DNA of 64,000 nt from Mesorhizobium sp. B2-3-4 (GCF_006442315.1 NZ_VFVY01000001.1:62001-126000), one strand, 5' to 3'; positions 15,527 to 26,160 are shown, numbered from the stretch's first letter. Numbers and translations are program-made. Notes: generated from the sequence alone by a model not told the origin.

Positions 15527-16840
15527 ATGGCAACTGCAGCGGCGGCGTCGAACAAATTCGAATCCTTCTTCGAAACAACGCTGGAAGATGCCGATCCGGA
15601 GATCTTCGGCGCTATTCGCAACGAGCTCGGTCGCCAGCGCCACGAGATCGAACTGATCGCCTCGGAAAACATCGTCTCACGCGCCGTGCTCGAGGCGCAG
15701 GGGTCGATCATGACCAATAAATACGCCGAGGGCTATCCGGGCAAGCGCTACTATGGCGGCTGCCAGTTCGTCGACGTGGCCGAGGAACTGGCCATCGAGC
15801 GCGCCAAAAAACTGTTCGGCTGCAACTTCGCCAACGTCCAGCCGAATTCGGGCAGCCAGATGAACCAGGCGGTGTTCCTGGCGCTTTTGCAGCCCGGCGA
15901 CACCTTCATGGGCCTCGACCTCAATTCCGGCGGCCACCTGACCCACGGCTCGCCGGTCAACATGAGCGGCAAATGGTTCAAGGTTGTCTCCTACGGCGTG
16001 CGCAAGGAAGACCATCTGCTCGACATGGATGCGATCGAGAAGACCGCGCACGAGACCAGGCCGAAGCTGATCCTGGCCGGCGGCACCGCCTATTCGCGCA
16101 TCTGGGACTGGAAGCGTTTTCGCGAGATCGCCGATGCGGTCGGCGCCTATCTGATGGTCGACATGGCCCATATAGCGGGCCTCGTCGCCGGCGGCGTGCA
16201 TCCCTCGCCGCTGCCGCACGCCCATGTGGTGACCACGACAACGCACAAGTCGCTGCGCGGCCCGCGCGGCGGCATGATCCTTTGCAATGACGAGGACATC
16301 GCCAAGAAAATGAACTCGGCCGTGTTCCCCGGCCTGCAGGGTGGCCCGCTGATGCATGTCATCGCCGCCAAGGCGGTGGCCTTCGGCGAAGCCTTGAAGC
16401 CGAGCTTCAAGGTCTATGCCGAAAGCGTCGCCGCCAACGCCAAGGCGCTGGCGTCCAGCCTCCAGGAAACCGGCCTCGACATCGTCTCGGGCGGTACCGA
16501 CAATCATCTGATGCTGGTCGACCTGCGCCCCAAGAACGCCACCGGCAAGCGCGCCGAGGCAGCGCTCGGCCGCGCCAACATCACCTGCAACAAGAACGGC
16601 ATCCCCTTCGACCCGGAGAAGCCCTTCGTCACCTCGGGCGTGCGGCTTGGCACCCCCGCCGGCACCACACGCGGCTTCGGCCAGGCCGAATTCCGTGAGA
16701 TCGGCAAGCTCATCGCCGAAGTGCTGGACGGTCTCAAGGTCGCCAATTCCGACGAGGGCAATGCCGCCGTCGAGGCCGCGGTCAAGGCCAAGGTCGTTGC
16801 ATTGACCGATCGCTTCCCGCTCTACCCCTACCTCGGTTGA
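15527..16840 (+). CDS. glyA: Serine hydroxymethyltransferase
   Basis: The 437-residue PLP enzyme interconverts serine and glycine, loading one carbon onto tetrahydrofolate. Clear motifs are the substrate region [14 protein letters not shown], the glycine-rich YYGGCQFVD, and the PLP Lys in [14 protein letters not shown]. The start is ATG 15527, behind a CCGGAGGA site; an open frame runs upstream to 15371 but is not part of the family. It begins the conserved alphaproteobacterial glyA-nrdR-rib block. I looked for a glycine riboswitch in 15354-15526 and did not see one. Confidence 0.97.
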   Translation: MATAAAASNKFESFFETTLEDADPEIFGAIRNELGRQRHEIELIASENIVSRAVLEAQGSIMTNKYAEGYPGKRYYGGCQFVDVAEELAIERAKKLFGCNFANVQPNSGSQMNQAVFLALLQPGDTFMGLDLNSGGHLTHGSPVNMSGKWFKVVSYGVRKEDHLLDMDAIEKTAHETRPKLILAGGTAYSRIWDWKRFREIADAVGAYLMVDMAHIAGLVAGGVHPSPLPHAHVVTTTTHKSLRGPRGGMILCNDEDIAKKMNSAVFPGLQGGPLMHVIAAKAVAFGEALKPSFKVYAESVAANAKALASSLQETGLDIVSGGTDNHLMLVDLRPKNATGKRAEAALGRANITCNKNGIPFDPEKPFVTSGVRLGTPAGTTRGFGQAEFREIGKLIAEVLDGLKVANSDEGNAAVEAAVKAKVVALTDRFPLYPYLG

Positions 16841-16877
16841 CCGGACACGGAACGTCATCTTTTATCCACCGCGGTGC

Positions 16878-16897
16878 GTCACCCTTGATCGGGTGAC
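16878..16897. other. Hairpin downstream of glyA
   Basis: GTCACCC (16878-16884) and GGGTGAC (16891-16897) form a perfect 7-bp stem with a TTGATC loop. It lies 38 bases after glyA and just upstream of the ribosome-binding site of the next gene. No T-run follows, so it may stabilise the glyA 3' end or affect readthrough rather than act as an intrinsic terminator. Confidence 0.45.
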
Positions 16898-16916
16898 ACA
16901 TGGAATTGGAGACTGG

Positions 16917-17498
16917 ATGATGCGCGGTTTTTGTCTTGCTTTGCTCGGTGCTGTCGGCTGGCTGGCTGTTTGCGGGTCTGCGTTGGCGCAGACGCAACCC
17001 GCTTCGGAGATGCCGGCCACGAGCACCTTCGGCCGATGGACGACGATGGTCGATGCGCTCGACACCGGCCAGGATGCGCACAAGACCTGCGCGGCTTCCA
17101 CCGCGTTCTTCGACGCCGGCGGCAATTCGGGCACGCTGACCTTGTCGATCTCGACCGGTGACGCACTGCCTCCCGATGCATACCCGGCCGTCATGATCAC
17201 CATCGACAACAGGAACCTGCCGACCGGCAAGAAGATCGCGGCCATTTTCGGAGATCCCGGCGTCAAGGTCTCGGCGACGATCGATTCCAACGATGCCATC
17301 AATGGCCGTCCAAGCTGGACGATCGAGAACCAGGCCAAGACAAGTCTGGCGTTGTTGCGGGCCATGCGAAAGGTGACATCGCTCGACGTCACCTTCGCCA
17401 AGCAGGCTGTCGCCAGCATTCCGATGGACGGTTTCACAAAGGCCTATCGCAACCTCGGCGCCGCCTGCGGCTTTCCAACCAAGGACGTTGCGCCCTAG
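16917..17498 (+). CDS. Secreted hypothetical protein
   Basis: About 193 residues from ATG 16917, which follows GGAG by five bases; GTG 16893 is a longer in-frame option. A Sec signal peptide is clear (MMRGFCLALLGAVGWLAV, cleavage near ALAQT). The mature protein has two Cys (HKTCAAS and GAACGF) and a beta-rich periplasmic appearance, somewhat like invasion-associated IalB-type proteins, though I cannot place it in that family. It sits between glyA and nrdR, with no evident functional tie. Confidence 0.7.
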   Translation: MMRGFCLALLGAVGWLAVCGSALAQTQPASEMPATSTFGRWTTMVDALDTGQDAHKTCAASTAFFDAGGNSGTLTLSISTGDALPPDAYPAVMITIDNRNLPTGKKIAAIFGDPGVKVSATIDSNDAINGRPSWTIENQAKTSLALLRAMRKVTSLDVTFAKQAVASIPMDGFTKAYRNLGAACGFPTKDVAP

Positions 17499-17641
17499 CG
17501 AGCGGCTCAGGGGGCAGGGTGCTGGCAATCTGCCTCGCGGCTCGCTATCTCTGAGGCGAGAAAGGGTCTGTGTGCCTTGCCATCGTGGCAAAAGCCTCTA
17601 AGCCTTTTCGCCTCACCAGATTCGCGAACCCAAGGCTTTCC

Positions 17642-18121
17642 ATGCGCTGCCCCTATTGCCAGTCCGAAGATACGCAGGTGAAGGATTCGCGCCCCGCCGA
17701 GGACGGCGCGGCGATCCGCCGGCGGCGTGTCTGTCCCGATTGCGGCGGCCGGTTCACCACCTTCGAGCGCGTGCAGTTGCGCGACCTCGTCGTGGTCAAG
17801 AAATCGGGCCGGAAAGTGCCGTTCGACCGCGACAAGCTGTTGCGCTCGGTCGAGATCGCCGTGCGCAAGCGCAATGTCGATCCCGAGCGCATCGACCGGG
17901 CGGTGACCGGCATCGTGCGCCAGCTCGAAAGCTCCGGAGAAACCGAAATCGCCTCCGGCGAGGTCGGCCGGCTGGTCATGGACGCGCTGAAGTCGCTCGA
18001 CGATGTCGCCTATGTGCGCTTCGCCTCGGTCTACCGGAATTTCCGCGAGGCCAAGGACTTCCACGAACTGCTCGGCGAGCTCAAGGGTGACGAAGACAAG
18101 GGCGAAGAGGACGCCGGCTGA
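17642..18121 (+). CDS. nrdR: Transcriptional repressor NrdR
   Basis: A 159-residue repressor of ribonucleotide reductase genes that senses (d)ATP. The N-terminal zinc ribbon is intact ([17 protein letters not shown], then [14 protein letters not shown]). An ATP-cone domain follows ([20 protein letters not shown]). ATG 17642 gives the canonical N-terminus; the open frame before it is untranslated. It is followed three bases later by ribD, as in many alphaproteobacteria, although it regulates unlinked nrd operons through NrdR boxes. Confidence 0.97.
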   Translation: MRCPYCQSEDTQVKDSRPAEDGAAIRRRRVCPDCGGRFTTFERVQLRDLVVVKKSGRKVPFDRDKLLRSVEIAVRKRNVDPERIDRAVTGIVRQLESSGETEIASGEVGRLVMDALKSLDDVAYVRFASVYRNFREAKDFHELLGELKGDEDKGEEDAG

Positions 18122-18123
18122 GC

Positions 18124-19254
18124 ATGGCAGCATCGCATCGCGGCGAGGCCGCACAGACGGCCATTGATCACCGTTTCATGGCTGCCGCCTTGCGGCTTTC
18201 TCGCCGGAATGCCGGTCGCACCTCGACCAATCCTTCGGTTGGCACGATCATCGTGCGTGACGACGGCGCCGGTCCGATGATCGTCGGCACCGGCGTTACC
18301 GCCATCGGCGGCCGTCCGCATGCCGAGACCGAGGCGCTCGGCGAGGCCGGCGAACTCGCGCGCGGTGCCACGGCCTACGTCACGTTGGAGCCCTGCGCCC
18401 ACCATGGCCGCACGCCGCCCTGCGCCAATGCGCTGGTCAATGCCGGCATTGCGCGCGTCGTCGGTGCCGCCAGCGATCCAGATCCCCGGGTCTCCGGGCA
18501 GGGCTATGCGATCCTGCGCGCCGCCGGTATCGAGGTGGTGGAAAAGGTCCTAGCCGCCGAAGCCTCCGAACAGATGGCGGGTTATTTGATTCGCTCGCTG
18601 AAAAAACGCCCGGAAGTGATTCTGAAGCTTGCGCTTTCCAGTGACGGCAAGATCGGCCGGGAAGGCGCCGGCCAGGTCGCGATAACAGGCGATATGGCGC
18701 GCCGTGAAGTCTACCTGATGCGGGCCGAGGCTGACGCCATCCTTGTTGGCATCGGCACGGCGCTGGAAGACGATCCGGCGTTGACGGTGCGTTTGCCCGG
18801 GCTGGAGAGCCGCTCTCCCGCGCGCATCGTGCTTGACCGCCAGATAAGGCTGCCGGAAGGCTCGAAGCTGGTCTCTGGGGTGGATCGCGTGCCGCTCTAT
18901 CTCGCCGCCTGCCTGGAGGCCGATCCGCTGCGGCGGGCGACGCTGGAGCGTGCCGGCGTGCGCTTCATCGGCACCGAAACGCACGAGGGCGGCGTGGCAT
19001 TGCCGGAGCTGCTCGAGGATCTGGCGGCACTCGGCATGGCGAGCGTGCTGGTCGAGGGTGGCGCCAAGGTGGCGAGCGCCTTCCTGGCCGAAGGCCTGGT
19101 CGATCGCATCGTGCTGTTTAACGGACCGGAAGCGATCGGCGCGGACGGCATTGCATCGCCCATCGACACCGACCATATCCCGGCAGGTTTCCGCAAGCTG
19201 CGCGAGATGCGGTTTGGCGAAGACTCTTATGCCGAATGGGTGAGGGATATCTGA
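18124..19254 (+). CDS. ribD: Riboflavin biosynthesis deaminase/reductase RibD
   Basis: A 376-residue bifunctional enzyme. The N-terminal cytidine-deaminase-like domain has HAETEAL and the zinc motif PCAHHGRTPPC; it deaminates the pyrimidinone intermediate. The C-terminal reductase domain (RPEVILKLALSSDGKIG to SVLVEGGAKVASAF) reduces the ribosyl side chain using NADPH. It starts two bases after the nrdR stop and overlaps ribE by one base. Confidence 0.96.
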   Translation: MAASHRGEAAQTAIDHRFMAAALRLSRRNAGRTSTNPSVGTIIVRDDGAGPMIVGTGVTAIGGRPHAETEALGEAGELARGATAYVTLEPCAHHGRTPPCANALVNAGIARVVGAASDPDPRVSGQGYAILRAAGIEVVEKVLAAEASEQMAGYLIRSLKKRPEVILKLALSSDGKIGREGAGQVAITGDMARREVYLMRAEADAILVGIGTALEDDPALTVRLPGLESRSPARIVLDRQIRLPEGSKLVSGVDRVPLYLAACLEADPLRRATLERAGVRFIGTETHEGGVALPELLEDLAALGMASVLVEGGAKVASAFLAEGLVDRIVLFNGPEAIGADGIASPIDTDHIPAGFRKLREMRFGEDSYAEWVRDI

Positions 19255-19871
19255 TGTTTACAGGAATTGTCACCGATATCGGCACCGTTGCGGCGGTGAA
19301 GCCGCTGAGCGAAGGCGTCGGCCTGCGCATCGACACGGCCTATGACCCTCAGACGATTGCCATTGGCGCCTCGATTTCCTGCGGCGGCGTCTGCCTGACC
19401 GTGACGGCGCTGCCCGACCACGGCTCGAATGCGCGCTGGTTCGAAGTCGAAGCCTGGGAAGAAGCGTTGCGGCTGACGACCGCGGCAGGCTGGAAATCCG
19501 GCACGAAGATCAATCTCGAGCGGGCGCTGAAGATCGGCGACGAACTCGGCGGCCATATCGTCTCGGGCCATGTCGACGGCACAGCCGAAATCGTCGAACG
19601 CAAGGACGAAGGCGATGCCGTGCGCTTCACGCTGGATGCGCCGCGCCACCTGGCGAAGTTCATCGCGCCGAAAGGCTCCGTCGCGCTCGACGGCACCTCA
19701 CTCACCGTCAACAAGGTGGAAGGCACTCGCTTCGACGTGCTGTTGATCCATCACTCGCTCACGGTGACCACCTGGGGCGGGCGCCAGGCCGGCGACCGCG
19801 TCAACCTGGAGATCGACACCATGGCCCGCTACGCCGCCCGGCTGGCGGAGGCGGCGAAAGAGGGGTTGTAA
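19254..19871 (+). CDS. ribE: Riboflavin synthase alpha subunit
   Basis: A 205-residue enzyme that dismutates 6,7-dimethyl-8-ribityllumazine to riboflavin. The typical start MFTGIVTDIG and two lumazine-binding repeats (GGVCLTVTAL in the first, GGHIVSGHVDG and DGTSLTVN spanning into the second) are present. The ATG overlaps the ribD stop (TGATG). It is named ribC in some rhizobial annotations. About 107 bases separate it from ribH. Confidence 0.96.
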   Translation: MFTGIVTDIGTVAAVKPLSEGVGLRIDTAYDPQTIAIGASISCGGVCLTVTALPDHGSNARWFEVEAWEEALRLTTAAGWKSGTKINLERALKIGDELGGHIVSGHVDGTAEIVERKDEGDAVRFTLDAPRHLAKFIAPKGSVALDGTSLTVNKVEGTRFDVLLIHHSLTVTTWGGRQAGDRVNLEIDTMARYAARLAEAAKEGL

Positions 19872-19978
19872 AGGCCGGATGGCCTTTCCAAAAGATGCTC
19901 TCACGCACCTACGGCAATCTTCCGCTTGCGATCAATCCGGCTTCGGCCTAAGTCACCGGCAACCCCCCGGAGACTTTT

Positions 19979-20473
19979 ATGGCAGGCACATCCCAACATG
20001 GCAAAGCGTTCATTCGCCCGAAGGCGAAGGCGCATCTGCTTATTATCGAGGCGCGGTTTCACGATGATCTCGCCGACGCCTTGCTCGATGGCGCGACCAG
20101 CGCGCTGGAGGAGGCTGGTGCTACCTATGATGTCGTCACCGTTCCAGGCTCACTCGAAATACCGGCCGTCATCACCTTCGCGCTGGACGGCGCCGGCGAG
20201 GGCGGCACGCATTATGATGGGTTCGTCGCGCTCGGCACCATCATCCGCGGCGACACCTATCATTTCGACATCGTCGCCAATGAATCCAGCCGTGCGCTCA
20301 TGGACCTGTCCGTGCAGGACTCGATCTGCATCGGCAACGGCATCCTGACCACCGAGAACGATGCGCAGGCCTGGACCAGGGCCAAGCGTTCGGAAGGCGA
20401 CAAGGGCGGCTTTGCCGCGCGTGCGGCGCTGACCATGATCGCGCTGAAGGAGAAACTGGGAGCGCAATCGTGA
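19979..20473 (+). CDS. ribH: 6,7-dimethyl-8-ribityllumazine synthase
   Basis: A 164-residue enzyme that condenses the RibD product with dihydroxybutanone phosphate. Recognisable are the early strand motif [20 protein letters not shown] and the substrate segment [12 protein letters not shown]. The start ATG 19979 is preceded by CCCGGAGA. The upstream gap (19872-19978) was checked for an FMN riboswitch and none of the conserved RFN blocks were seen. Overlaps nusB by four bases (GTGA). Confidence 0.96.
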   Translation: MAGTSQHGKAFIRPKAKAHLLIIEARFHDDLADALLDGATSALEEAGATYDVVTVPGSLEIPAVITFALDGAGEGGTHYDGFVALGTIIRGDTYHFDIVANESSRALMDLSVQDSICIGNGILTTENDAQAWTRAKRSEGDKGGFAARAALTMIALKEKLGAQS

Positions 20474-20970
20474 GCGAACCCGCTTCGCCCGGACAGCCCG
20501 CGATACGCCACGCCAACAAGCGCGGCGCCGCCCGTCTGGCCGCCGTGCAGGCGCTCTACCAGATGGACGTCGCCGGCAGCGGCGTGTTCGAGATCACTGC
20601 CGAATACGAGGCTTTCCGTCTCGGCAAGGAAGTCGATGGCGCGCTCTATCGCGAAGCGGACGCCCAATGGTTTCGCGCCATTTTGACGGGCGTCGTCGAA
20701 AACCAGAAGACCATCGATCCGATCATCCGCCAGGCGCTGACCGACGACTGGCCGCTGTCGCGCCTCGATTCCACGCTGCGTGCCATTCTGCGCGCGGGCG
20801 TCTATGAGTTGATGAAGCGTGAGGACGTGCCGGTCGCCGTCATCGTCACGGAATATGTCGACATCGCCAAGGCCTTCTACGAGGAAGACGAGCCAAAGCT
20901 GGTCAATGCCGTACTCGACCGCGTTTCGCGCCGGGTGCGTGGCGAGGGCCGCGGCAAGGACGCTTCGTGA
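20470..20970 (+). CDS. nusB: Transcription antitermination factor NusB
   Basis: A 166-residue all-helical RNA-binding protein that, with NusE (S10), binds boxA in rRNA leaders. Family landmarks are [32 protein letters not shown] and [23 protein letters not shown]. The start is GTG 20470, overlapping ribH. The ribH-nusB coupling is widely conserved. Its stop overlaps the next gene, another GTGA junction. Confidence 0.96.
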   Translation: MSEPASPGQPAIRHANKRGAARLAAVQALYQMDVAGSGVFEITAEYEAFRLGKEVDGALYREADAQWFRAILTGVVENQKTIDPIIRQALTDDWPLSRLDSTLRAILRAGVYELMKREDVPVAVIVTEYVDIAKAFYEEDEPKLVNAVLDRVSRRVRGEGRGKDAS

Positions 20971-22184
20971 CCGCCATCGCCATCGAGGCGGGCAAGGAGG
21001 CGCGGCGAACCGCGCTGATCCTCGCCGCCTCGCAGGCGATCATCGGCTCGGCGGCGCCGATCGCCATCTCCATGGGCGCGCTGGTCGGGCAATATCTGCT
21101 GGCCGCGGACAAGTCGTTGGCAACCGCGCCGGTCACCGGCTACAATCTGGGCGTGGCGCTGGGAGCCCTGCCGGCGGCGGCCATCATCCGCACGCTGGGT
21201 CAGCGCGGTGGCTTCATGACTGGCACCGTGGTCACCGCGATCGGCGGTTTGGTCGCCACCCTGGCACTTTTTCATGCAAGTTTCTGGCTGTTCGCGTTCG
21301 CCCTGCTCGTGCTTGGTGTCGGCGGCGCTTTCGTGCAGCAGTTCCGTTTCGCCGCCGCCGACAACGCACCGCCTGAATTCAAGGCGCGTGCCATCTCCTT
21401 CGTGCTGGCCGGTGGTATCATCACCGCCATCCTTGGGCCGCAGATCGTCATTTTCACCCGCGAACTGTTCGCGCCGGTGATGTTTGCCGGCTCGTTCGCG
21501 TCGATCCTGGTGTTGGCTGCGGTGGGCGCCGTCATCCTGTCGTTCCTGCGTTTGCCCGCGAAGCCAGTGAGCAAGGTCGACATTGTCGAAGGCGATACCA
21601 GGCCCCTGGCCGAGATCGTCACCAGGCCGCGTTTTGTCGCGGCGCTTTTCTGCGCCGTCGGCAGCTATGCCCTGATGAGTTTCGTCATGACCGGGGCGCC
21701 GCTCGCCATGGTCGGCTGCGGCCTGTCCGAGGACGATGCGACGCTCGGCATTTCCTGGCATGTGATGGCCATGTTCGGGCCGAGCTTCTTCACCGGCTCG
21801 CTGATCCATCGCTTCGGCGCCGAGCGCATTGTCGCCATCGGTCTGCTGTTGCTGATCGGCTGTGCCGTCGTTGCCTTGTCCGGCTTGGCGTTGTGGCAAT
21901 TCTGGACGTCGCTGATCCTGCTGGGCCTTGGCTGGAATTTCGGCTTCATCGGCGCCACCGCCATGGTCGCCGCGAGCTACCGGCCCTCGGAAAAGGGCAA
22001 GGTGCAGGGCTTCCATGACTTCGTCCTGTTCGGCTCGGTCGCCTGCGCGTCGCTGATGTCGGGCATGGTCTACAACGCCTGGGGCTGGACGATGCTCAAC
22101 TGGATGATCTTTCCGGTCGCCGCGCTTTGCTTTGTCGCGCTCGGCGCGCTCAAGCTGGCCGGTTTGCGCAAAGCAGAAGCCTGA
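20967..22184 (+). CDS. MFS transporter
   Basis: A 405-residue major facilitator with about 12 membrane spans and a middle loop near residue 200. The start is GTG 20967, coupled to nusB by a four-base overlap. The substrate is not evident. A flavin or precursor exporter is tempting from its position at the end of the rib block, but the residues do not identify it. The typical MFS loop motif is degenerate ([13 protein letters not shown]). Confidence 0.85.
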   Translation: MTAIAIEAGKEARRTALILAASQAIIGSAAPIAISMGALVGQYLLAADKSLATAPVTGYNLGVALGALPAAAIIRTLGQRGGFMTGTVVTAIGGLVATLALFHASFWLFAFALLVLGVGGAFVQQFRFAAADNAPPEFKARAISFVLAGGIITAILGPQIVIFTRELFAPVMFAGSFASILVLAAVGAVILSFLRLPAKPVSKVDIVEGDTRPLAEIVTRPRFVAALFCAVGSYALMSFVMTGAPLAMVGCGLSEDDATLGISWHVMAMFGPSFFTGSLIHRFGAERIVAIGLLLLIGCAVVALSGLALWQFWTSLILLGLGWNFGFIGATAMVAASYRPSEKGKVQGFHDFVLFGSVACASLMSGMVYNAWGWTMLNWMIFPVAALCFVALGALKLAGLRKAEA

Positions 22185-22360
22185 TCCCGCAACGGCCGGC
22201 CTGACATGATGTTGTCAGGATTGCTCGGGCTCGACTTGCAGTCCTCAAACAAAATTATTGCGCCTGTGCCTATTGTTATGAAACCGTGTGCCCCGACGGG
22301 GCGTTGAAGCCATGCTCATATGCGGCCGCCGCATTCCGGTTCAAAGCAAGGGATTTCACG

Positions 22361-23272
22361 ATGTTTTCAGTCAAGGTTCTGGCCAGCGCGGCATTGGCGC
22401 TCGGCATCACGGTTGCCTCCGCGAGCGCTCAGGTCGTTGTTTCATCGAAGATCGACACCGAGGGCGGCGTGCTCGGCAACATCATCCAGCTCGTTCTCAA
22501 CGCCAACAACATCAAGACCACTGACCGCATCCAGCTCGGCGGTACGCCGGTCGTGCGCAAGGCGATCACCGCCGGAGAAATCGACATCTATCCCGAATAC
22601 ACCGGCAATGCCGCCTTCTTCTTCGAGAAGGCCGACGATCCCGTGTGGAAGGACGCCGCCAAGGCCTATGAGACGGCCAAAAAGCTCGACTACGACGCCA
22701 ACAAGATCGTCTGGCTGTCGCCGGCGCCGGCCAACAACACCTGGGCGATCGCGCTGCGCAAGGACGTGACGGACGAGAACAAGCTGGTCACGCTGTCGGA
22801 CTTCGGCAAATTCGTCTCCGGTGGCGGCAAGGTGGTGCTGGCGGCTTCCGCCGAGTTCGTCAATTCGGCGGCGGCTCTTCCCGCCTTCCAGACGACTTAC
22901 GGCTTCACGCTGAAGCCGGACCAGCTGATCACGCTTTCGGGTGGTGACACCGCCGCGACCATTGCCGCGGCCGCCAACCAGACCAGCGGCGCCAATGCGG
23001 CCATGGTCTACGGCACCGATGGCGGCATTGCGCCGTCAGGCCTGGTTGTGCTGACGGACGACAAGGGCGTGCAGCCGGTCTATCAGCCGGCGCCGATCAT
23101 CCGCGAATCCGTGCTGAAGGAACATCCGGAGATTGAAACGTTGCTGAAGCCGGTCTTCGCCAAGCTCGACCTCGTCACGCTGCAGGAACTCAACGGCCGC
23201 GTGCAGGTCGGTGGCGAGCCGGTCAAGGGCGTTGCGGAGGACTTCCTGAAGAAGAACGGATTCTTGAAGTAG
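22361..23272 (+). CDS. osmF: Osmoprotectant ABC transporter, substrate-binding protein (OsmF/YehZ type)
   Basis: A 303-residue periplasmic binding protein. The signal peptide is clear from ATG 22361 (MFSVKVLASAALALGI, cleavage near ASAQV). The mature start VVVSSKIDTEGGVLGNIIQ and the block EIDIYPEYTGNAAFFF match the OpuAC/QAT group that binds glycine betaine, choline or similar quaternary amines. It heads a four-gene operon with two permeases and an ATPase, the same set as E. coli yehZYXW. Ligand identity is not determined here. Confidence 0.88.
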   Translation: MFSVKVLASAALALGITVASASAQVVVSSKIDTEGGVLGNIIQLVLNANNIKTTDRIQLGGTPVVRKAITAGEIDIYPEYTGNAAFFFEKADDPVWKDAAKAYETAKKLDYDANKIVWLSPAPANNTWAIALRKDVTDENKLVTLSDFGKFVSGGGKVVLAASAEFVNSAAALPAFQTTYGFTLKPDQLITLSGGDTAATIAAAANQTSGANAAMVYGTDGGIAPSGLVVLTDDKGVQPVYQPAPIIRESVLKEHPEIETLLKPVFAKLDLVTLQELNGRVQVGGEPVKGVAEDFLKKNGFLK

Positions 23273-23315
23273 CTGCGCGTCGCTAAGTGACGTCAGTGCG
23301 AGGCGAGCGCGTGCT

Positions 23316-24479
23316 ATGACCATCCGTTTCGACAAGCTCGGCGTGGTCATCGCCGCACTCGCCGCCTATGCCGCGTTTCTCGCGCCATTCGCCACCTTCC
23401 GCGCCAACCGGATCGTTCCCGGTCAGGCGCGCTCGATCCTCGAAGCCCTGCCGATAACGACGGGCCCGCTGCTTTTGGCGATCCTCGTCATTGCCGCTTT
23501 CGTCGCCTTGTTCCGGACGCCGCTCGTCTTGCGCCTTGCGGCCGGCATCGTGGCGCTTGCCGCGCTGGCACTGCTCATCGGCGACGCCGGCACATTCCTC
23601 ACGCCGGCGGGCAATACCTTTGCCCGGGTCTCGCCGGCCTCCGGCTTCTGGATACTCATCTTTGCCTTCACGCTTTTGCTCGCCGATGTGCTGACCAGGC
23701 TCGATCTGTCGCCTTGGGCCCGCGTCGGGGTGCTTGTCGTTGCGGCACTGGCCATCGGCCTGTTGCTGGTTTCAGGACGCTGGGACAGTCTCTCGATCCT
23801 CAAGGAATATTCCAACCGCGCCGACAGCTTTTGGGCCGAAGGCTCCAAACACGTGACCCTGGCGCTCGGCTCGCTGCTGGCCGCCGTCATCGTCGGCCTG
23901 CCGCTCGGCATTCTGTGCCACCGCGTCGAGAGCCTGCGGGCCGGCGTTCTCAACGTCTTGAACATCATCCAGACCATCCCCTCGATCGCGCTGTTCGGCC
24001 TGCTGATCGCGCCGCTCGGCTGGATCGCCCTCCATGTACCGGGCGCGGCCGCGCTCGGTATCAGGGGCATCGGCACCGCTCCCGCCTTCGTTGCCCTGTT
24101 TCTCTATTCGCTGCTGCCTGTTGTGGCCAACACGGTGGTTGGTCTTGCCGGCGTGCCGCGCGCGGCCAACGACGCCGCGCGCGGCATGGGCATGACCGAC
24201 CGCCAGCGCCTGTTCGGCGTCGAGTTTCCACTAGCCTTTCCGGTGATCCTCACCGGCATCCGCATCGTCCTGGTGCAGAATATCGGCCTTGCCACCATAG
24301 CCGCGCTGATCGGTGGCGGCGGTTTTGGCGTGTTCGTCTTCCAGGGTGTCGGCCAGACGGCGATGGATCTGGTGCTGCTCGGCGCGGTGCCGACCGTGGC
24401 GCTCGCCTTCGCCGCCGCCATCATCCTCGACGCGGTGATCGAAATGACCGCCACCAGGCGCAAGGTACAAACGGCATGA
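23316..24479 (+). CDS. yehY: Osmoprotectant ABC transporter permease (YehY type)
   Basis: A 387-residue permease. It has an extra hydrophobic N-terminal region of four or so spans, as YehY does, then the BPD_transp_1 core with the EAA-like loop (GVPRAANDAARGMGMTDRQR). Its stop overlaps the ATPase start (ATGA). It would form a heterodimeric channel with the short permease at 25411. Confidence 0.88.
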   Translation: MTIRFDKLGVVIAALAAYAAFLAPFATFRANRIVPGQARSILEALPITTGPLLLAILVIAAFVALFRTPLVLRLAAGIVALAALALLIGDAGTFLTPAGNTFARVSPASGFWILIFAFTLLLADVLTRLDLSPWARVGVLVVAALAIGLLLVSGRWDSLSILKEYSNRADSFWAEGSKHVTLALGSLLAAVIVGLPLGILCHRVESLRAGVLNVLNIIQTIPSIALFGLLIAPLGWIALHVPGAAALGIRGIGTAPAFVALFLYSLLPVVANTVVGLAGVPRAANDAARGMGMTDRQRLFGVEFPLAFPVILTGIRIVLVQNIGLATIAALIGGGGFGVFVFQGVGQTAMDLVLLGAVPTVALAFAAAIILDAVIEMTATRRKVQTA

Positions 24480-25414
24480 TCGAGATCGAAGGCATCACCA
24501 AGCGCTACGATGCGAATACCGTGGTTGACAACGTGTCGATAGTGATCGAGCCGCGCACCATCGCCGTCATTGTCGGCACCTCGGGATCTGGCAAGACGAC
24601 GCTGCTGCGCATGATCAACCGGCTGGTCGAGCCGACATCGGGCATCATCAAGCTCGACGGTGCCGACAATCGATCGGTGCCCGGTTACCAGCTGCGCCGC
24701 AGCATCGGCTACGCTATCCAGGGGCATGGCCTGTTTCCGCACCGCACGGTGGCGCAGAACATCGCCACCGTGCCGGTGTTGCTCGGATGGGACAAGGACC
24801 GCATCAAGGCGCGCGTCGACGAACTGATGACGCTCTACCAGCTCGATCCCGGGGAATTCGGACCGCGCTACCCGCATGAACTCTCCGGCGGCCAGCAGCA
24901 GCGCGTCGGCGTTGCCCGCGCGCTCGCCGCCGAGCCCAATGTGCTTTTGATGGATGAGCCGTTCGGCGCGCTCGACCCGATCATCCGCACCAAGGCGCAG
25001 GAAGATCTGCTGGCGATCCAGAAGCGCTTCGGCACCACCATCATCCTGGTCACCCATGACATGGAGGAAGCCGTGCATATGGGCGACAGGATCGCCGTCA
25101 TGGATGCCGGCAAGCTAGTGCAATACGCCAGGCCTGCCGAGATCCTGGCGAAGCCCGCCAATGCCTTTGTCGAGACATTGGTCGGCGCCAGCGAAAGACC
25201 ATTCCGCTTGCTGTCGCTGGGGCGGGTGCGCGACGCGGTGGAGCAGGGCGGTGCCGAAGGCGAGCCTATACCGGGCGATGCCAGCCAGCGTGACGCCTTG
25301 GCCGAATTGTTGTGGTCCGGCCGGCCGGCGCTGCCGGTGAAAGGCGCCGACGGCAAGCCGCTCGGCCGCGTCACGGTGGAAGGGCTGGTCAAGCGCGCCG
25401 CGAGGCCGGCATGA
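24476..25414 (+). CDS. yehX: Osmoprotectant ABC transporter ATP-binding protein (YehX type)
   Basis: A 312-residue ATPase with Walker A GTSGSGKTT, signature LSGGQQQRVGVARAL, Walker B VLLMDEPFGALD and switch His (LVTHDMEEAVHM). The region after the ATPase core is longer than minimal but lacks a clear pair of CBS domains. ATG 24476 overlaps the permease stop; a long open frame upstream is an out-of-frame shadow of the permease. Confidence 0.92.
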   Translation: MIEIEGITKRYDANTVVDNVSIVIEPRTIAVIVGTSGSGKTTLLRMINRLVEPTSGIIKLDGADNRSVPGYQLRRSIGYAIQGHGLFPHRTVAQNIATVPVLLGWDKDRIKARVDELMTLYQLDPGEFGPRYPHELSGGQQQRVGVARALAAEPNVLLMDEPFGALDPIIRTKAQEDLLAIQKRFGTTIILVTHDMEEAVHMGDRIAVMDAGKLVQYARPAEILAKPANAFVETLVGASERPFRLLSLGRVRDAVEQGGAEGEPIPGDASQRDALAELLWSGRPALPVKGADGKPLGRVTVEGLVKRAARPA

Positions 25415-26160
25415 GGGCCTGGCTGCCTTTGCTGCTGAGGCTGGCGCTGGTGGTGTTGCTCGTTGCCTTCATCACCAGTCCCGGCTGGTTCGAACCGTTG
25501 CTGAAGCCGCTGACCGAGAACAATGCGCCCGCGATCTACAACCAGGGCAGCCTGCTGACGCTGACGCTGCTGCATCTGCGCACCGTGCTGATAGCCACCG
25601 TCGCCGCCACCATCGTTGCGGTGGCGCTCGCCATCCTCGTCACCCGGCCCGCCGGTGCCGAATTTCTTCCCTTGTCGCGCAGCCTGGTCAATATCGGCCA
25701 GACCTTTCCGCCGGTGGCGGTGCTGGCGCTGGCCGTGCCGGCCGTCGGCTTCGGCGAGAAGCCGACGCTGATCGCGTTGTTTCTCTACGGGCTGCTGCCG
25801 ATCTTCGAGAACGCACTGACAGGGCTGACGACGCTGCCGGCCAATGTCGTCGAGGCGGCGCGCGGCGCCGGCATGACCGGCTGGCAAAGGCTCACCAAGG
25901 TCGAGCTGCCGCTTAGCGCGCCGATCATTCTTGGCGGCATCAGGCTCTCGGTGGTGATCAGTCTCGCCACCGCAACCATAGGCTCGACGGTCGCCGCCAG
26001 GACGCTGGGCGAGGTGATCATCGCCGGCCTGCTGTCGAACAACCTGGCCTTTATCCTGCAGGGCGGCCTGATCGTCGCGGCGCTTGCCGTGCTGATCTAT
26101 GACGGGCTGTCAGCGGTCGAGCGCTACGCGGCGCGCCGTATGGGAAGCGAGGCGCAATAG
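25411..26160 (+). CDS. yehW: Osmoprotectant ABC transporter permease (YehW type)
   Basis: A 249-residue permease of about six spans with the EAA loop in [21 protein letters not shown]. The start ATG 25411 overlaps the ATPase stop in ATGA. It completes the importer. A GCCGGCC/GGCCGGC hairpin at 26233-26252, about 75 bases after the stop, followed by a weak T-rich stretch, may end the operon. Confidence 0.88.
   Translation: MRAWLPLLLRLALVVLLVAFITSPGWFEPLLKPLTENNAPAIYNQGSLLTLTLLHLRTVLIATVAATIVAVALAILVTRPAGAEFLPLSRSLVNIGQTFPPVAVLALAVPAVGFGEKPTLIALFLYGLLPIFENALTGLTTLPANVVEAARGAGMTGWQRLTKVELPLSAPIILGGIRLSVVISLATATIGSTVAARTLGEVIIAGLLSNNLAFILQGGLIVAALAVLIYDGLSAVERYAARRMGSEAQ

Noticed and set aside
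19872..19978. FMN riboswitch upstream of ribH
   Set aside because: The gap is short and lacks the conserved RFN blocks.
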